Of a stretch of DNA of 64,000 bases, positions 44,172 to 52,300 are shown piece by piece; positions within the stretch are counted from its first letter, which is position 1; each line of letters opens with the position of its first letter. The stretch is from Thalassarchaeum sp002495735 (GTDB lineage: Archaea > Thermoplasmatota > Poseidoniia > Poseidoniales > Thalassarchaeaceae). The notes beneath the pieces are model-generated. The model saw only the letters and a program-made list of their open reading frames with translations, made no database searches and had not been told where the DNA came from. Where the stretch lies: NCBI GenBank assembly GCA_937911265.1, contig CALDRG010000103.1:1-64000 (forward strand), given 5' to 3'. Position numbers and translations under genes: made by a program.

Positions 44172-44759
44172 TCACCTGTCAGATTGGTTGTTAATGAGTT
44201 GCAACAGCTCCCCACGGGCTTCCAATTTCTCGAAGAACACACCTCGCATCGCGCTGGTAGTCATCACGGCATTCTGTTTTGCCACTCCTCGGCATTGCAT
44301 GCAGTCATGAGACGCCTCTAGTATCACCGCACAACCCAAAGGTGCCATAATATTCTCTATGTCGTCAGCGACCCCCTTGGTCAACCTCTCTTGGTTCTGC
44401 AATCGACTCGAGTGAAGATCCAGTAGTCGTGCTAGTTTACTAATTCCTACAATTCTGTCAACGGGAATGTAAGCAATGTGGGCTTTTCCAGAGAACGGTA
44501 GCAAATGATGTTCACAAACCGAGTGAAACTCAATATTCCTCAAAAGTACAATTCCATTATAGCCCTCCGAGTTGAATGTGGCATTGAGAATGGATTTTGC
44601 ATCACCTGAATATCCTGAATATATTTCCACAAATGATTCGATTACCCTTTCAGGAGTTCTAGCAAGCCCCTCCCTAAGCTCACCATTTGCAGACTCGATG
44701 TATCTCACCAGAGTATCAACTGCAGATACAGCCTGTTGCTTGCTCGGTACATCATTCAT
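44172..44759 (-). CDS. folE: GTP cyclohydrolase I, type FolE
   Basis: It converts GTP to dihydroneopterin triphosphate, the first step towards preQ0. From the ATG at 44759 the protein has 195 residues. Zinc ligands are in SVCEHHLLPF (Cys and His) and in ASHDCMQCRGV (Cys). YIPVDRIVGISKLARL and the QNQERLTKGVADDI segment are family hallmarks. Many archaea use MptA (type IB) in this role, so FolE-IA here looks bacterial. It overlaps the end of the RHH regulator gene by 8 bases. Confidence 0.93.
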   Translation of the reverse strand: MNDVPSKQQAVSAVDTLVRYIESANGELREGLARTPERVIESFVEIYSGYSGDAKSILNATFNSEGYNGIVLLRNIEFHSVCEHHLLPFSGKAHIAYIPVDRIVGISKLARLLDLHSSRLQNQERLTKGVADDIENIMAPLGCAVILEASHDCMQCRGVAKQNAVMTTSAMRGVFFEKLEARGELLQLINNQSDR

Positions 44760-44934
44760 CTGATTTCCTCCTAGTTCTACCGTGCATCTCATCAATCGCA
44801 TCCAATTGATCGAGGAGTTTTCTACACGCGGTCCTCACGGCATCTGCAAGTGAAACGAATTTCTTGTCGTCACCAACATGATCTCGGAGGTCGCTTAGCA
44901 GTTCGGAAGGTATGTCAAGGCTCACTTTAGGCAC
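44752..44934 (-). CDS. Ribbon-helix-helix (CopG/MetJ-like) protein, probable regulator of the preQ0 operon
   Basis: A 60-residue protein. It starts with VSLDIPSELLSDLRDHV, a beta strand then helix, followed by FVSLADAVRTACRKLL, as expected for a dimeric ribbon-helix-helix DNA-binding domain. A short basic tail follows. It is the first gene of the preQ0 operon, overlapping folE. Directly upstream lies a palindrome with AGTATT-type half-sites spanning the likely TATA region, so I infer that it represses its own operon, possibly in response to deazaguanine level. Confidence 0.75.
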   Translation of the reverse strand: MPKVSLDIPSELLSDLRDHVGDDKKFVSLADAVRTACRKLLDQLDAIDEMHGRTRRKSDE

Positions 44935-44961
44935 ATCAATCGGGCCGAGTAATCATTGATA

Positions 44962-44992
44962 AGTATTCGTATAATAATACTATAGGAATACT
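44962..44992 (-). promoter_or_regulatory. Palindromic candidate operator and TATA region of the preQ0 operon
   Basis: AGTATTC (44962-44968) and GAATACT (44986-44992) are perfect inverted repeats 17 bases apart. Between them lie GTATAATAATAC (44969-44980), itself inverted, and a further AATACT at 44976-44981. On the minus strand the AT-rich middle resembles an archaeal TATA box, 36 to 50 bases before the RHH start at 44934. This is what an autoregulatory site for a dimeric RHH protein would look like. Confidence 0.6.
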
Positions 44993-45293
44993 ATTGTCTG
45001 TAGCCCTCTATCTTTTGATCCATTTCTGGATAGTTAGTACTAATCCTGAGTGCCCTGCTAATCAACTGATTTAACTGCATTTGAATTTCATTATCAGAGA
45101 CTTCCTGGTCTATCAGACTTGCAATCAGGGACAGTCCCCCTTGAATGCTCCCAGCTTCAAGATAAGCATCATTGGATATTTCTCCTGAATCACGCAGATT
45201 ACCTAGCGTTTCTGAGAGGAACCCGACCTCGTTAGAAACGATTTGTGAAGTCAACAATTCATACTCGTGAAGGCGATTCATCGAGGTCTTCAT
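44991..45293 (-). CDS. Hypothetical helical protein (100 residues)
   Basis: A small soluble protein of mostly alpha-helical composition with heptad-like leucines (for example LLTSQIVSNEVGFLSETLGNL and EIQMQLNQLISRAL). No cysteines and no family recognised. Its stop codon overlaps the candidate operator of the next operon. It is downstream of the methylmalonyl-CoA epimerase gene on the same strand, 34 bases from it, so it may belong to that operon. Confidence 0.45.
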   Translation of the reverse strand: MKTSMNRLHEYELLTSQIVSNEVGFLSETLGNLRDSGEISNDAYLEAGSIQGGLSLIASLIDQEVSDNEIQMQLNQLISRALRISTNYPEMDQKIEGYRQ

Positions 45294-45327
45294 GACGCCC
45301 CGTATTAGGAGTCCTTTTTGATGCTTG

Positions 45328-45738
45328 TCAATTGTTATGCTCTACCAATTCAACAAGGACACCACCCGTAGATGATGGGTGAACGAATGCGATAATACTC
45401 CCAGATGCCCCCTCTACGGGATGTTCATCTATCATCCTCACACCAGAGGCAATCAACTGTGTAATCGTCGATTCGATGTCATTGACCCTGATAGCCAGTT
45501 GTTGAATCCCCTCCCCTCTCTTGGATATGAACCTCCCAATAGGGGTATTCGGCCCCAATGGTTCAAGCAACTCGATTTTTGCTGATGACCCAGATCCCTC
45601 TAGCATTTTGATTCGAACGCCCTGTTCATCATTCACATACTCGGAACTTTGTTTGAATCCAAGTAGTCCCCAGAATCCACTAGCCGACTCTATGGACTCG
45701 GAAGCGATACCTATGTGATCGACAGACACATCACTCAT
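45328..45738 (-). CDS. mce: Methylmalonyl-CoA epimerase
   Basis: A 136-residue vicinal-oxygen-chelate protein. It begins with DHIGIASESIESASGFWGLLG, with the metal-binding His in DHIGI. The second metal ligand lies in GEGIQQLAIRV, and the last in LVELVEH. It interconverts the two isomers of methylmalonyl-CoA. It follows the mutase gene with a 1-base gap, so the two enzymes should work together between propionyl-CoA and succinyl-CoA. Confidence 0.9.
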   Translation of the reverse strand: MSDVSVDHIGIASESIESASGFWGLLGFKQSSEYVNDEQGVRIKMLEGSGSSAKIELLEPLGPNTPIGRFISKRGEGIQQLAIRVNDIESTITQLIASGVRMIDEHPVEGASGSIIAFVHPSSTGGVLVELVEHNN

Positions 45739-45739
45739 G

Positions 45740-47332
45740 TTACACCCCGCTTGGAGAAGTCCAGGTGCCGAATACCGACCTCAATACCTCGTTAACTTCG
45801 CCAATTGTCGCCCCTACTTTGACAGATTCAATCATAGGTTCCATCACATTTTCTCCATCTGAGCATGCATTTTCGAGTCTTTCTAGAGCAGTAGTTACAG
45901 AATCCTGATTTCGGTTGTTGCGGTACTCTGTCAAAGCGACTATCCTAGACTGAACACCCACAGAATCAAATTTCTGCGTGTTTATTGATTGCCCACTGTC
46001 TTCGAGATAGGAATTGACACCAACGACCCCTATTTCTCCTGACTCTATCTCCTGTAGGTTCTTCCAAGCGCTGTCGTGTATCATCCTCTGCTGTAGCCCG
46101 GATTTGATACATTCCAATCCACCACCCTGGGAGTCAATTTGTTCTATCAGAGCCTTCGCTTCTGAGACTATGCGCGATGTCATTTCCTCTACGAGATAGC
46201 ACCCGGCTAGAGGGTCAACACTGTTGGCTACGCCGGTTTCTTCAGAAATAATCTGCTGCGTCCTAAGGGCAATTCTTGCAGATTCTTCAGTAGGTAGGCC
46301 GATAGCCTCATCGAAACTGTTAGTGTGCAGAGATTGTGTGCCCCCCAAGACAGCAGACAGTGCCTGATAGGCGACTCGGACAGCATTGTTCAGAGGCTGC
46401 TGCGCCGTCAGCGTGACTCCTGCGGTCTGAGTGTGAAATCTCAATTGGCTTGAACGTGGGTTGTCAGGTTGAAACTCTATTTGCATTAATTCATGCCATA
46501 GTGTTCTAGCTGCACGGAACTTTGCTACCTCCTCTAAAAGATCGTTATGTGAGCTGAAGAAGAACGACATTCGAGGAGCGAAATCATCCACTGCCAGTCC
46601 GGAATTGATAGCACTGCGAGTATACTGTAATGCGTTTGAGAGCGTAAATGCAACTTCTTCCACTGCGGTGCAGCCCGCCTCCCTCATGTGGTAACCGCTG
46701 ATGGAAATCGAATTCCACATAGGAGCGTTATCTATGCACCAGCCCATCAGATCTGTAGTAAGCCTCATGGATTGCGCAGGGGGATAGACGTACAATCCTC
46801 TAGCGATATACTCTTTGAGTATATCATTTTGAACTGTTCCTCTCAGGCTTTCTCTAGGGACTCCTTGCTCTTCAGCAACTGCAACATACATCGCCAATAA
46901 TGCAGTTGCCGGTGCATTAATCGTCATTGATGTAGAGACCTCAGAAAGGTCGATCGAATCAAACATCTGCCGCATATCTTCGATGGTGTCTATTGGCACC
47001 CCTACCTTCCCCACTTCGCCGAGTGAACGCGGATGATCAGAATCCAGTCCGAGTTGTGTAGGTAGGTCAAATGCCACAGAAAGTCCAGTCTGCCCTTGTT
47101 CGAGCAGCATCTTAAATCTTAGATTCGTTTCCTTTGCTGATGAAAATCCAGCGTACTGCCTCATCGTCCAAAGTTTACTTTTGTACATATCAGAGTGTAT
47201 GCCTCTGGTGTAGGGTGGTTCCCCCGGCATCGGATGCCCCTCTGGGGGATATCCAGCGACTCTTGCGGCATCATTACTTGAGATATCCGACCTGTCCATC
47301 CCACTCATGGTCTTGGACCGGCTCTTCCGCAT
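45740..47332 (-). CDS. mcmA1: Methylmalonyl-CoA mutase, large (catalytic) subunit without B12 domain
   Basis: It rearranges methylmalonyl-CoA to succinyl-CoA with adenosylcobalamin. The 530-residue protein covers only the substrate-binding barrel: YTRGIHSDMYKSKLWTMRQYAGF near the N-terminus, LSVAFDLPTQLGLDSDHP, TSMTINAPA, TVQNDILKEYIARG, and SISGYHMREAG. The C-terminal cobalamin-binding domain (DxHxxG) is missing and should be encoded as a separate small subunit elsewhere, the standard archaeal arrangement. It is followed at once by the epimerase. The role may be propionate or branched-chain amino acid breakdown. Confidence 0.92.
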   Translation of the reverse strand: MRKSRSKTMSGMDRSDISSNDAARVAGYPPEGHPMPGEPPYTRGIHSDMYKSKLWTMRQYAGFSSAKETNLRFKMLLEQGQTGLSVAFDLPTQLGLDSDHPRSLGEVGKVGVPIDTIEDMRQMFDSIDLSEVSTSMTINAPATALLAMYVAVAEEQGVPRESLRGTVQNDILKEYIARGLYVYPPAQSMRLTTDLMGWCIDNAPMWNSISISGYHMREAGCTAVEEVAFTLSNALQYTRSAINSGLAVDDFAPRMSFFFSSHNDLLEEVAKFRAARTLWHELMQIEFQPDNPRSSQLRFHTQTAGVTLTAQQPLNNAVRVAYQALSAVLGGTQSLHTNSFDEAIGLPTEESARIALRTQQIISEETGVANSVDPLAGCYLVEEMTSRIVSEAKALIEQIDSQGGGLECIKSGLQQRMIHDSAWKNLQEIESGEIGVVGVNSYLEDSGQSINTQKFDSVGVQSRIVALTEYRNNRNQDSVTTALERLENACSDGENVMEPMIESVKVGATIGEVNEVLRSVFGTWTSPSGV

Positions 47333-47368
47333 AGTCTCGGGAGGACGAATTGCACCATGAACAATGTG

Positions 47369-47854
47369 CTAGTGGTGGTGACCCGGGCCGTGAGCATGGC
47401 CGTGAGCAAGTTCGTCTGAAGTAGCCTCTCTAATTTCAATTACTTCGACGGTGAAATGCAGTGTCTGTCCAGCCATCTGGTGGTTGAAATCCACAGTAAC
47501 AAACTCATCTCCTACCTCAATGACGGTGAACTGTATAGGCCCTTGATCACTCTGAGCACCCAAGACCGCCCCTGCTTCTAATTCCGTACCTTCAGGGAAC
47601 TGACTTCGGGGGACGGACTGGACTGCAGCATCATCTCGGTGCCCATAGGCTCTCTCAGGTGTCAGGGTGAATTCCCTGGCTTCTTCCACAGCTGCCCCGA
47701 GCATCTCCTGTTCGAAACCCTCTATCATGTTTCCATGCCCGACAAGAAATACTAACGGTTGTTGGTTGACATTTGAGTCGAATACCTCTCCGGACTCGGG
47801 GAATGTACCCGTATACATTACTGAAACCACTGAATTTTGCTCTACTACTGACAT
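47369..47854 (-). CDS. FKBP-type peptidyl-prolyl isomerase, SlyD-like with histidine-rich tail
   Basis: It speeds proline isomerisation and acts as a folding chaperone. The 161-residue protein has YTGTFPESGEVFDSN (family YTGxxxDGxVFDSS-like), FLVGHGNMIEGFEQEMLG and EFTLTPERAYGHRDD, then an inserted IF domain ending with FNHQMAGQTLHFTVEV. The C-terminus ends HGHAHGPGHHH, which could bind nickel, as in SlyD. It is in a run with the 275-residue disordered protein and Kae1 upstream. Acts in the cytoplasm. Confidence 0.9.
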   Translation of the reverse strand: MSVVEQNSVVSVMYTGTFPESGEVFDSNVNQQPLVFLVGHGNMIEGFEQEMLGAAVEEAREFTLTPERAYGHRDDAAVQSVPRSQFPEGTELEAGAVLGAQSDQGPIQFTVIEVGDEFVTVDFNHQMAGQTLHFTVEVIEIREATSDELAHGHAHGPGHHH

Positions 47855-47857
47855 ATT

Positions 47858-48676
47858 CTATCTCCTGACTGTGTACCTTTTTAGGACATTACAGAGTTTC
47901 TTAAACTGCTCATCTGTGAGGATTCCTTCTGAATGTTTGCTCTCAAGAAACTCCTTTGCTTCGGCAACGTTTTGCCTCTCACCCTTAGCCCACATAGTTC
48001 CTAAGACATTGGAACGGTGCTCCTCTTCCACGTCAATATCTACCATAAGTCCGCGAACCTCGTATTTGTATTCCATGTGCCTGCTACGATCTAGTCGCTT
48101 GTCGCGTGCTGCTGGTTGAAACGAATTCCTTCTACGTCTAAACTTGGGTGCAGGCGGTTTGGGCGTGGGCGCCTTTCTCCGAATAGACGGTATTTTGACG
48201 GCTTCAATAACTGCCTTTTTCGGCCGCTGATTGTTCTTAGCATGTAATTTACTTTTGTCAATCAACTCCTGTGCCTTATCGCTGATGCCCTCGGCGGGCG
48301 AATCTTCTTCATCCTCTTCTTGCTTCGGCTGCAGTCCAATTGACTTGCGTCGGGTGACTCCGAGTATCTGACTTTGAATGACATCTTCTTCGGGTGATTG
48401 GTCAATCTCTTCTGTAGATTCGGGAACCTTATCTTCGATTACAGGGGACTCTTCTTCATTCTTGATTTCGGCAGCAGGGTCCGGAGGAGGAGTAGGTGGT
48501 GGTTTGCTAGATAGAGGTTTTTTGACTACCACTTTTTTGGAGGAAATTGGCTTAGGTGCATTACCGAATATGTCCTTTGGGACTGCCTTGGAACGACGAC
48601 GCTTCTGCACTAGATGACCAAACTCCGGCCGGGGGACGCGCAACAAGGTCTCATAAGGCTTCTCAGGGCTCTCCAT
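47858..48676 (-). CDS. Disordered proline- and lysine-rich protein with conserved helical C-terminus
   Basis: About 272 residues. The first 170 are low complexity: KKPLSSKPPPTPPPDP, acidic stretches with EEE and several arginine-lysine clusters, likely unfolded. The final 90 residues form an ordered-looking domain with ALDRSRHMEYKYEVRGLMV-like and ILTDEQFKKLCNVLKRYTVRR; the latter resembles a short SHOCT-type oligomerisation motif. The ATG overlaps the stop of Kae1 (TGATG), so this gene is translationally coupled to it. Possible RNA-binding or scaffold role, but there is no family evidence. Confidence 0.5.
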   Translation of the reverse strand: MESPEKPYETLLRVPRPEFGHLVQKRRRSKAVPKDIFGNAPKPISSKKVVVKKPLSSKPPPTPPPDPAAEIKNEEESPVIEDKVPESTEEIDQSPEEDVIQSQILGVTRRKSIGLQPKQEEDEEDSPAEGISDKAQELIDKSKLHAKNNQRPKKAVIEAVKIPSIRRKAPTPKPPAPKFRRRRNSFQPAARDKRLDRSRHMEYKYEVRGLMVDIDVEEEHRSNVLGTMWAKGERQNVAEAKEFLESKHSEGILTDEQFKKLCNVLKRYTVRR

Positions 48677-49692
48677 CAGTGCCACGTGACTATGGTCTGA
48701 TCAGTCCTCAGCCCAGGAGAAACTGCACTGTCTTGCAATGCAGTAATGGAGCCAGATTCTAGCATTTTCCGGCCTAATTCTGCTATCATCGTACCATTGT
48801 CGACACAATACTCCTTGCTTGGAGAATACGATTTCCCCCCTCTTTCCTGACACATGATAGATGCCATTTCCCTGAGCCTCTCATTGCAAGCAACGCCTCC
48901 ACCAAGTAAGAGTTCAGATTTTCCTGTGTGGGCCATAGCTCTCTCAGCAACTTCAATGCAGGCAGAGAATGAGTGTTCTTGAAGGGACCAACATATCTCA
49001 CTCAAATCATGCCCCGCCGCCTTCTTTTGGAGGGCGGCTGTAAGTATTCCAGAGAATCCAAGATCCATGCCTTGAACTCCATACGGCAATAATATAGATT
49101 CAAGTGAGCATTCAGGATTTCTGGATAACCAATCACCAGCTAGCCTCTCTATCTCAGGGCCCCCAGGGAATGGTATCCCCTGGGATCTAGCGAACTTGTC
49201 TAACATGTTCCCAATGCCAATATCCAGAGTCTCCCCAAGGACTCGGTATCTCTCCCCCCTACGTGCAATGACTTGTGTGTTCCCACCACTGACGTAGAGT
49301 AGGACCGGATCTTCGCATCCTGTTTGATTCCTTCCTATTTCGATATGAGCGACACAGTGGTTAACGCCGATAAGTGGAATCTCCCATGAGTTTGCCAGAG
49401 CTCTGGCTACAGAGGCCCCTACCCTCAGACAGGGGCCAAGTCCTGGTCCTTGGCTGAATGCTATCGCAGTAATGTCCGATTTACTGATTGAATTTTTCAA
49501 CATCACTTGGGATAGCAGATCTCCAGCGGCATCAGAGTGGTGATCAGCAGCCTCACGGGGGTGAATTCCCCCTTCTTTTGGCCTGAACAGATTTGATACG
49601 GAAGGCTTGGCACGACCATCATCATCAACCACTCCAAAAGACAGGGTGTGGGCGGTGCTCTCGATGCCTAGTATCATATTCGACATCACTTC
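48676..49692 (-). CDS. kae1: tRNA N6-threonylcarbamoyladenosine synthase subunit Kae1
   Basis: The catalytic subunit of KEOPS that adds threonylcarbamoyl to adenine 37 of ANN-decoding tRNAs. The protein starts MILGIESTAHTLSFGVV. Metal ligands are in VNHCVAHIEIG (His-x3-His) and ATP-binding segments are VSGGNTQVIA and LLGGGVACNERL; GIGNMLDKFARSQGIPFPGG is another marker. There is no fused Bud32 kinase, unlike some euryarchaea. The ATG at 49692 (or 49683) avoids overlap with the divergent hutI. Downstream it overlaps the disordered protein gene. Confidence 0.92.
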   Translation of the reverse strand, partial: EVMSNMILGIESTAHTLSFGVVDDDGRAKPSVSNLFRPKEGGIHPREAADHHSDAAGDLLSQVMLKNSISKSDITAIAFSQGPGLGPCLRVGASVARALANSWEIPLIGVNHCVAHIEIGRNQTGCEDPVLLYVSGGNTQVIARRGERYRVLGETLDIGIGNMLDKFARSQGIPFPGGPEIERLAGDWLSRNPECSLESILLPYGVQGMDLGFSGILTAALQKKAAGHDLSEICWSLQEHSFSACIEVAERAMAHTGKSELLLGGGVACNERLREMASIMCQERGGKSYSPSKEYCVDNGTMIAELGRKMLESGSITALQDSAVSPGLRTDQTIVTWH

Positions 49693-49721
49693 CAAGCAGG
49701 CACTGCTTTCAAGCATCGTGT

Positions 49722-51020
49722 ATGTCGAGGCGCATGGGCGTGCTAATAGTCAACTGTGGCGAAATCGCCCACATGGGTTCTGGGAACACAACTCAACCAC
49801 TTGTTGGTGCGGGGATGCTCGATAGGGAGGCCAACATATTACCCCCTGGACATGGCATTGTGATACAGGATAAGAAATTCGATATTATTGGAGACTCCGA
49901 ATCTCTTCAGTCAGAGTTCGCACCATGGTGGGATGGTTCAGACCAAAAATCAGGGGGCTTGAAAGTTGTCGATGCCAAAGGCAAGGCAATCATTCCAGGA
50001 ATAGTGGATTGTCATACACACCTGCTTTGGGGCGGTGATCGCTCATCTGAGATGCGCCTCAGGCAGGCAGGGATGACTTATCGTCAGATCGCCGAAGCGG
50101 GCGGAGGTATAGCAAAGACAGTTCAGAGTACTCGCAGCATGTCTTTGGATGATTTATATCAGATCGGGATGGCAAGGGCCAACCAAGCTGTATTGACTGG
50201 CACCACCGTTATTGAAGCCAAGAGCGGATACGGATTGGAAACCGATGTAGAACTCAGATTACTAGAGGCTATGAAAGCCATCAACGATTCTAGCATAGTA
50301 AAGTTACTACCAACGTGGCTCGGTGCACATGATTTCCCACGCGGACGCCAGCGGAGCGAGTACCTTGAAGAATTGGTTAGTTCACAATTACCTGCAGTAG
50401 CGGAACAGGGTATTGCCAAATGGGTCGATGTGTTTTGTGAGGAAGGATGGTACACTAATGATGAGACTGAAAATATTGTCCAAGCATCCACGGAACATGG
50501 AATCCCATCACGATTGCACGTAGATGAGTTCGAAGACTCTGGTGGACTGGCCTTAGCAGCGGAATTGGGTTCGGTTAGCGGAGATCATGTGGCCAAGTCA
50601 TCTGCAGAGTCTAGGCAAGCCGCGTCGGATAATGATACAATGCAGACTTTTCTGCCAGGGACGCCCTATGTCCTAGGCAAACCTCTAGATTCGCCACTGA
50701 GACAATGTATTGAGAATAACTGGGCATTCTCGCTTGCAACGGACTACAATCCCAACTGCCGTATTCTATCGATGCCATTCATTGGGAATTTGGCCACAAC
50801 ACGTATGGGCCTCGATCCGTTTGCTGCACTTGTAGCCGCTACGAGAAATCCATCGACAACTTTGGATGACCCCTCTATTACCGGTACTATTGTAGAAAGT
50901 TGCCGAGCGGATCTCAATATTCTATGGTCTCAATCAGTCGATGGGTGGTGCCAGACTCCAGGGGAGAATCCTATCGTCTCGACGATAATTGGCGGGTCTA
51001 TTGTAAATTCGAATAAATAA
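49722..51020 (+). CDS. hutI: Imidazolonepropionase
   Basis: The third step of histidine breakdown, opening imidazolone propionate to formiminoglutamate. An amidohydrolase with metal ligands in DCHTHLLWGG (His-x-His) and in RLHVDEFEDSGG (His). EAKSGYGLE and YNPNCRILSMPF (final Asp in ATDYNPN) are typical. The ATG at 49722 gives about 432 residues. It is divergent from kae1 and lies on the opposite strand to the other hut genes, which begin 1.3 kb further on. Cytoplasmic. Confidence 0.92.
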   Translation: MSRRMGVLIVNCGEIAHMGSGNTTQPLVGAGMLDREANILPPGHGIVIQDKKFDIIGDSESLQSEFAPWWDGSDQKSGGLKVVDAKGKAIIPGIVDCHTHLLWGGDRSSEMRLRQAGMTYRQIAEAGGGIAKTVQSTRSMSLDDLYQIGMARANQAVLTGTTVIEAKSGYGLETDVELRLLEAMKAINDSSIVKLLPTWLGAHDFPRGRQRSEYLEELVSSQLPAVAEQGIAKWVDVFCEEGWYTNDETENIVQASTEHGIPSRLHVDEFEDSGGLALAAELGSVSGDHVAKSSAESRQAASDNDTMQTFLPGTPYVLGKPLDSPLRQCIENNWAFSLATDYNPNCRILSMPFIGNLATTRMGLDPFAALVAATRNPSTTLDDPSITGTIVESCRADLNILWSQSVDGWCQTPGENPIVSTIIGGSIVNSNK

Positions 51021-51286
51021 TTTCAAATCTATTTTCTTGTTTCTTGCAGTATGAACCTATTTGCATGTTGTTTCAATCTATAATTTCTGAATTTATGTTG
51101 GAATGGAATTTGTACCCCAGAATTCGAGACATAGTATGTCCGATAAGAACAGTTATCGGAAACAATGTTCGAATAGATTGAGGGCACAGGCTTTCAGTGA
51201 CTCGTTTATCTGAATTTTCTAATTCTTTGTAATTTTACCCCTTGCTAGATGGGTTGAATAGCATTCATCTCGTGTAGGTAAGTGAA
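51021..51286. other. AT-rich intergenic region with one stem-loop
   Basis: This 266-base stretch between hutI and the small zinc-ribbon gene is AT-rich. At 51139-51160, TCCGATAA pairs with TTATCGGA around the loop GAACAG, an 8-base-pair perfect hairpin. It might end hutI transcription or be part of a small RNA. I see no other gene or clear promoter. Confidence 0.45.
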
Positions 51287-51436
51287 ATGCAAGCATCAGG
51301 ATACTGTCTCAAGTGCAAGACATACGGGGCCATTAGAAATCCAAAGCTGATACAGATGTCCAACGGTAGATTAAGAGTAGCCGGATCATGCTCTAACATA
51401 GAATGCGAAGGTCGAATTTCTAAGATAGTAGGATGA
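51287..51436 (+). CDS. Small zinc-ribbon protein (DUF5679-like)
   Basis: A 49-residue frame that begins ATG and ends TGA. It reads QASGYCLKCKTYGAIRNPKL, followed by IQMSNGRLRVAGSC and a last pair of cysteines in CSNIECEG. The Cys-x2-Cys pair and NGR segment resemble DUF5679, a small archaeal and bacterial zinc protein group of unknown function. The two knuckles probably bind one zinc. Confidence 0.65.
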   Translation: MQASGYCLKCKTYGAIRNPKLIQMSNGRLRVAGSCSNIECEGRISKIVG

Positions 51437-51480
51437 GGTATAGAATGCTTCATGTGGGCGCACCGATTCCAAAAAAAATC

Positions 51481-51556
51481 GGGCTCGTGGTCTAGGGGTT
51501 ATGACGTCGCCTTGACATGGCGAAGATCGCAGGTTCAATTCCTGCCGGGCCCACCA
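51481..51556 (+). tRNA. tRNA-Val (anticodon GAC)
   Basis: A complete cloverleaf: acceptor GGGCTCG with CGGGCCC, D-arm GTCTAGGGGTTATGAC, anticodon stem TCGCC with GGCGA around TTGACAT (anticodon GAC), variable loop AGATC, T-arm GCAGG/CCTGC around TTCAATT, discriminator A and encoded CCA. No intron. An A-rich run lies just before it. It is charged by the ValRS encoded at 26155. The next gene, AlaX, converges on it. Confidence 0.96.
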
Positions 51557-51568
51557 ATAGGATAGTAC

Positions 51569-52300
51569 CTATTTCGATGTATTTTCAAATTGATATGTAA
51601 TTCTGAACTTACCAGCGCCTTTAGATCTGACATTCGTAATTGTAATAGGTTCCACAACATCAGTATTTGAGACATGTGTTCCTGCACAGGGGCACAGGTC
51701 GATACCCTGGACTTCTACAACTCTCAGTGTTGGAATTGAACTCGGTATTCGATCCATAAATTTCGTATGCCGCATCTGTTCATGTCCGACAATTTTCTCT
51801 CTGGACCAATCATGTACTAACACCTCAGTATTCGAACTGATGATATCATTCACCGCGTCTTCTAGTACCTGAGAGTCATATACCTCTCTGTTTTCAAACA
51901 GCAAATCTATTCTTGTGTAATCTGTACTAATCTGATTTCCAGCTGTCTCAGCACCCCACAAATCATCGGCCATAGCAGAAACGATGTGTTGTGCAGTATG
52001 CATCTTGGCATGACGGTTCCTAACATCATGATTAATTCTGCATTCTATTTGTTCACCTACTGAGAATCTCTCCGGTGAATCTACCGGATGGCGTATGAAT
52101 TCGCCTCCAAGCGTCTCACCAAAATCTGCATCTCCCCAATTCCCATAGAATGATCCCCTGTCTCCTGGCTGCCCCCCACCCCGTGGATAACAGTAGGATT
52201 CACTCAACATGATGAATTTCTCATCTATTTCAGCAACAGTAGCAGTGAACGGCTCTGGATTGGTCCCAGGATGGTTAGACATATGCAGACGTTCTTGCAT
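51569..52300 (-). CDS. alaX: AlaX-type alanyl-tRNA editing protein
   Basis: It hydrolyses serine or glycine wrongly attached to tRNA-Ala. The 243-residue protein has the AlaRS editing fold with zinc ligands in KMHTAQHIVSA (His-x3-His) and CPCAGTHVSNT (Cys and His). SESYCYPRGGGQPGDRGSF at the N-terminus is the glycine-rich motif of the AlaX-M type. It starts directly after the HutH stop codon, hence probably in the same transcript. Another ATG (residue 7) could be the start. Confidence 0.9.
   Translation of the reverse strand: MQERLHMSNHPGTNPEPFTATVAEIDEKFIMLSESYCYPRGGGQPGDRGSFYGNWGDADFGETLGGEFIRHPVDSPERFSVGEQIECRINHDVRNRHAKMHTAQHIVSAMADDLWGAETAGNQISTDYTRIDLLFENREVYDSQVLEDAVNDIISSNTEVLVHDWSREKIVGHEQMRHTKFMDRIPSSIPTLRVVEVQGIDLCPCAGTHVSNTDVVEPITITNVRSKGAGKFRITYQFENTSK

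Noticed and set aside
51160..51186. A T-arm-like TTCGAAT in the hutI downstream region
   Set aside because: The flanking bases do not pair over five base pairs and there is no acceptor or anticodon arm.
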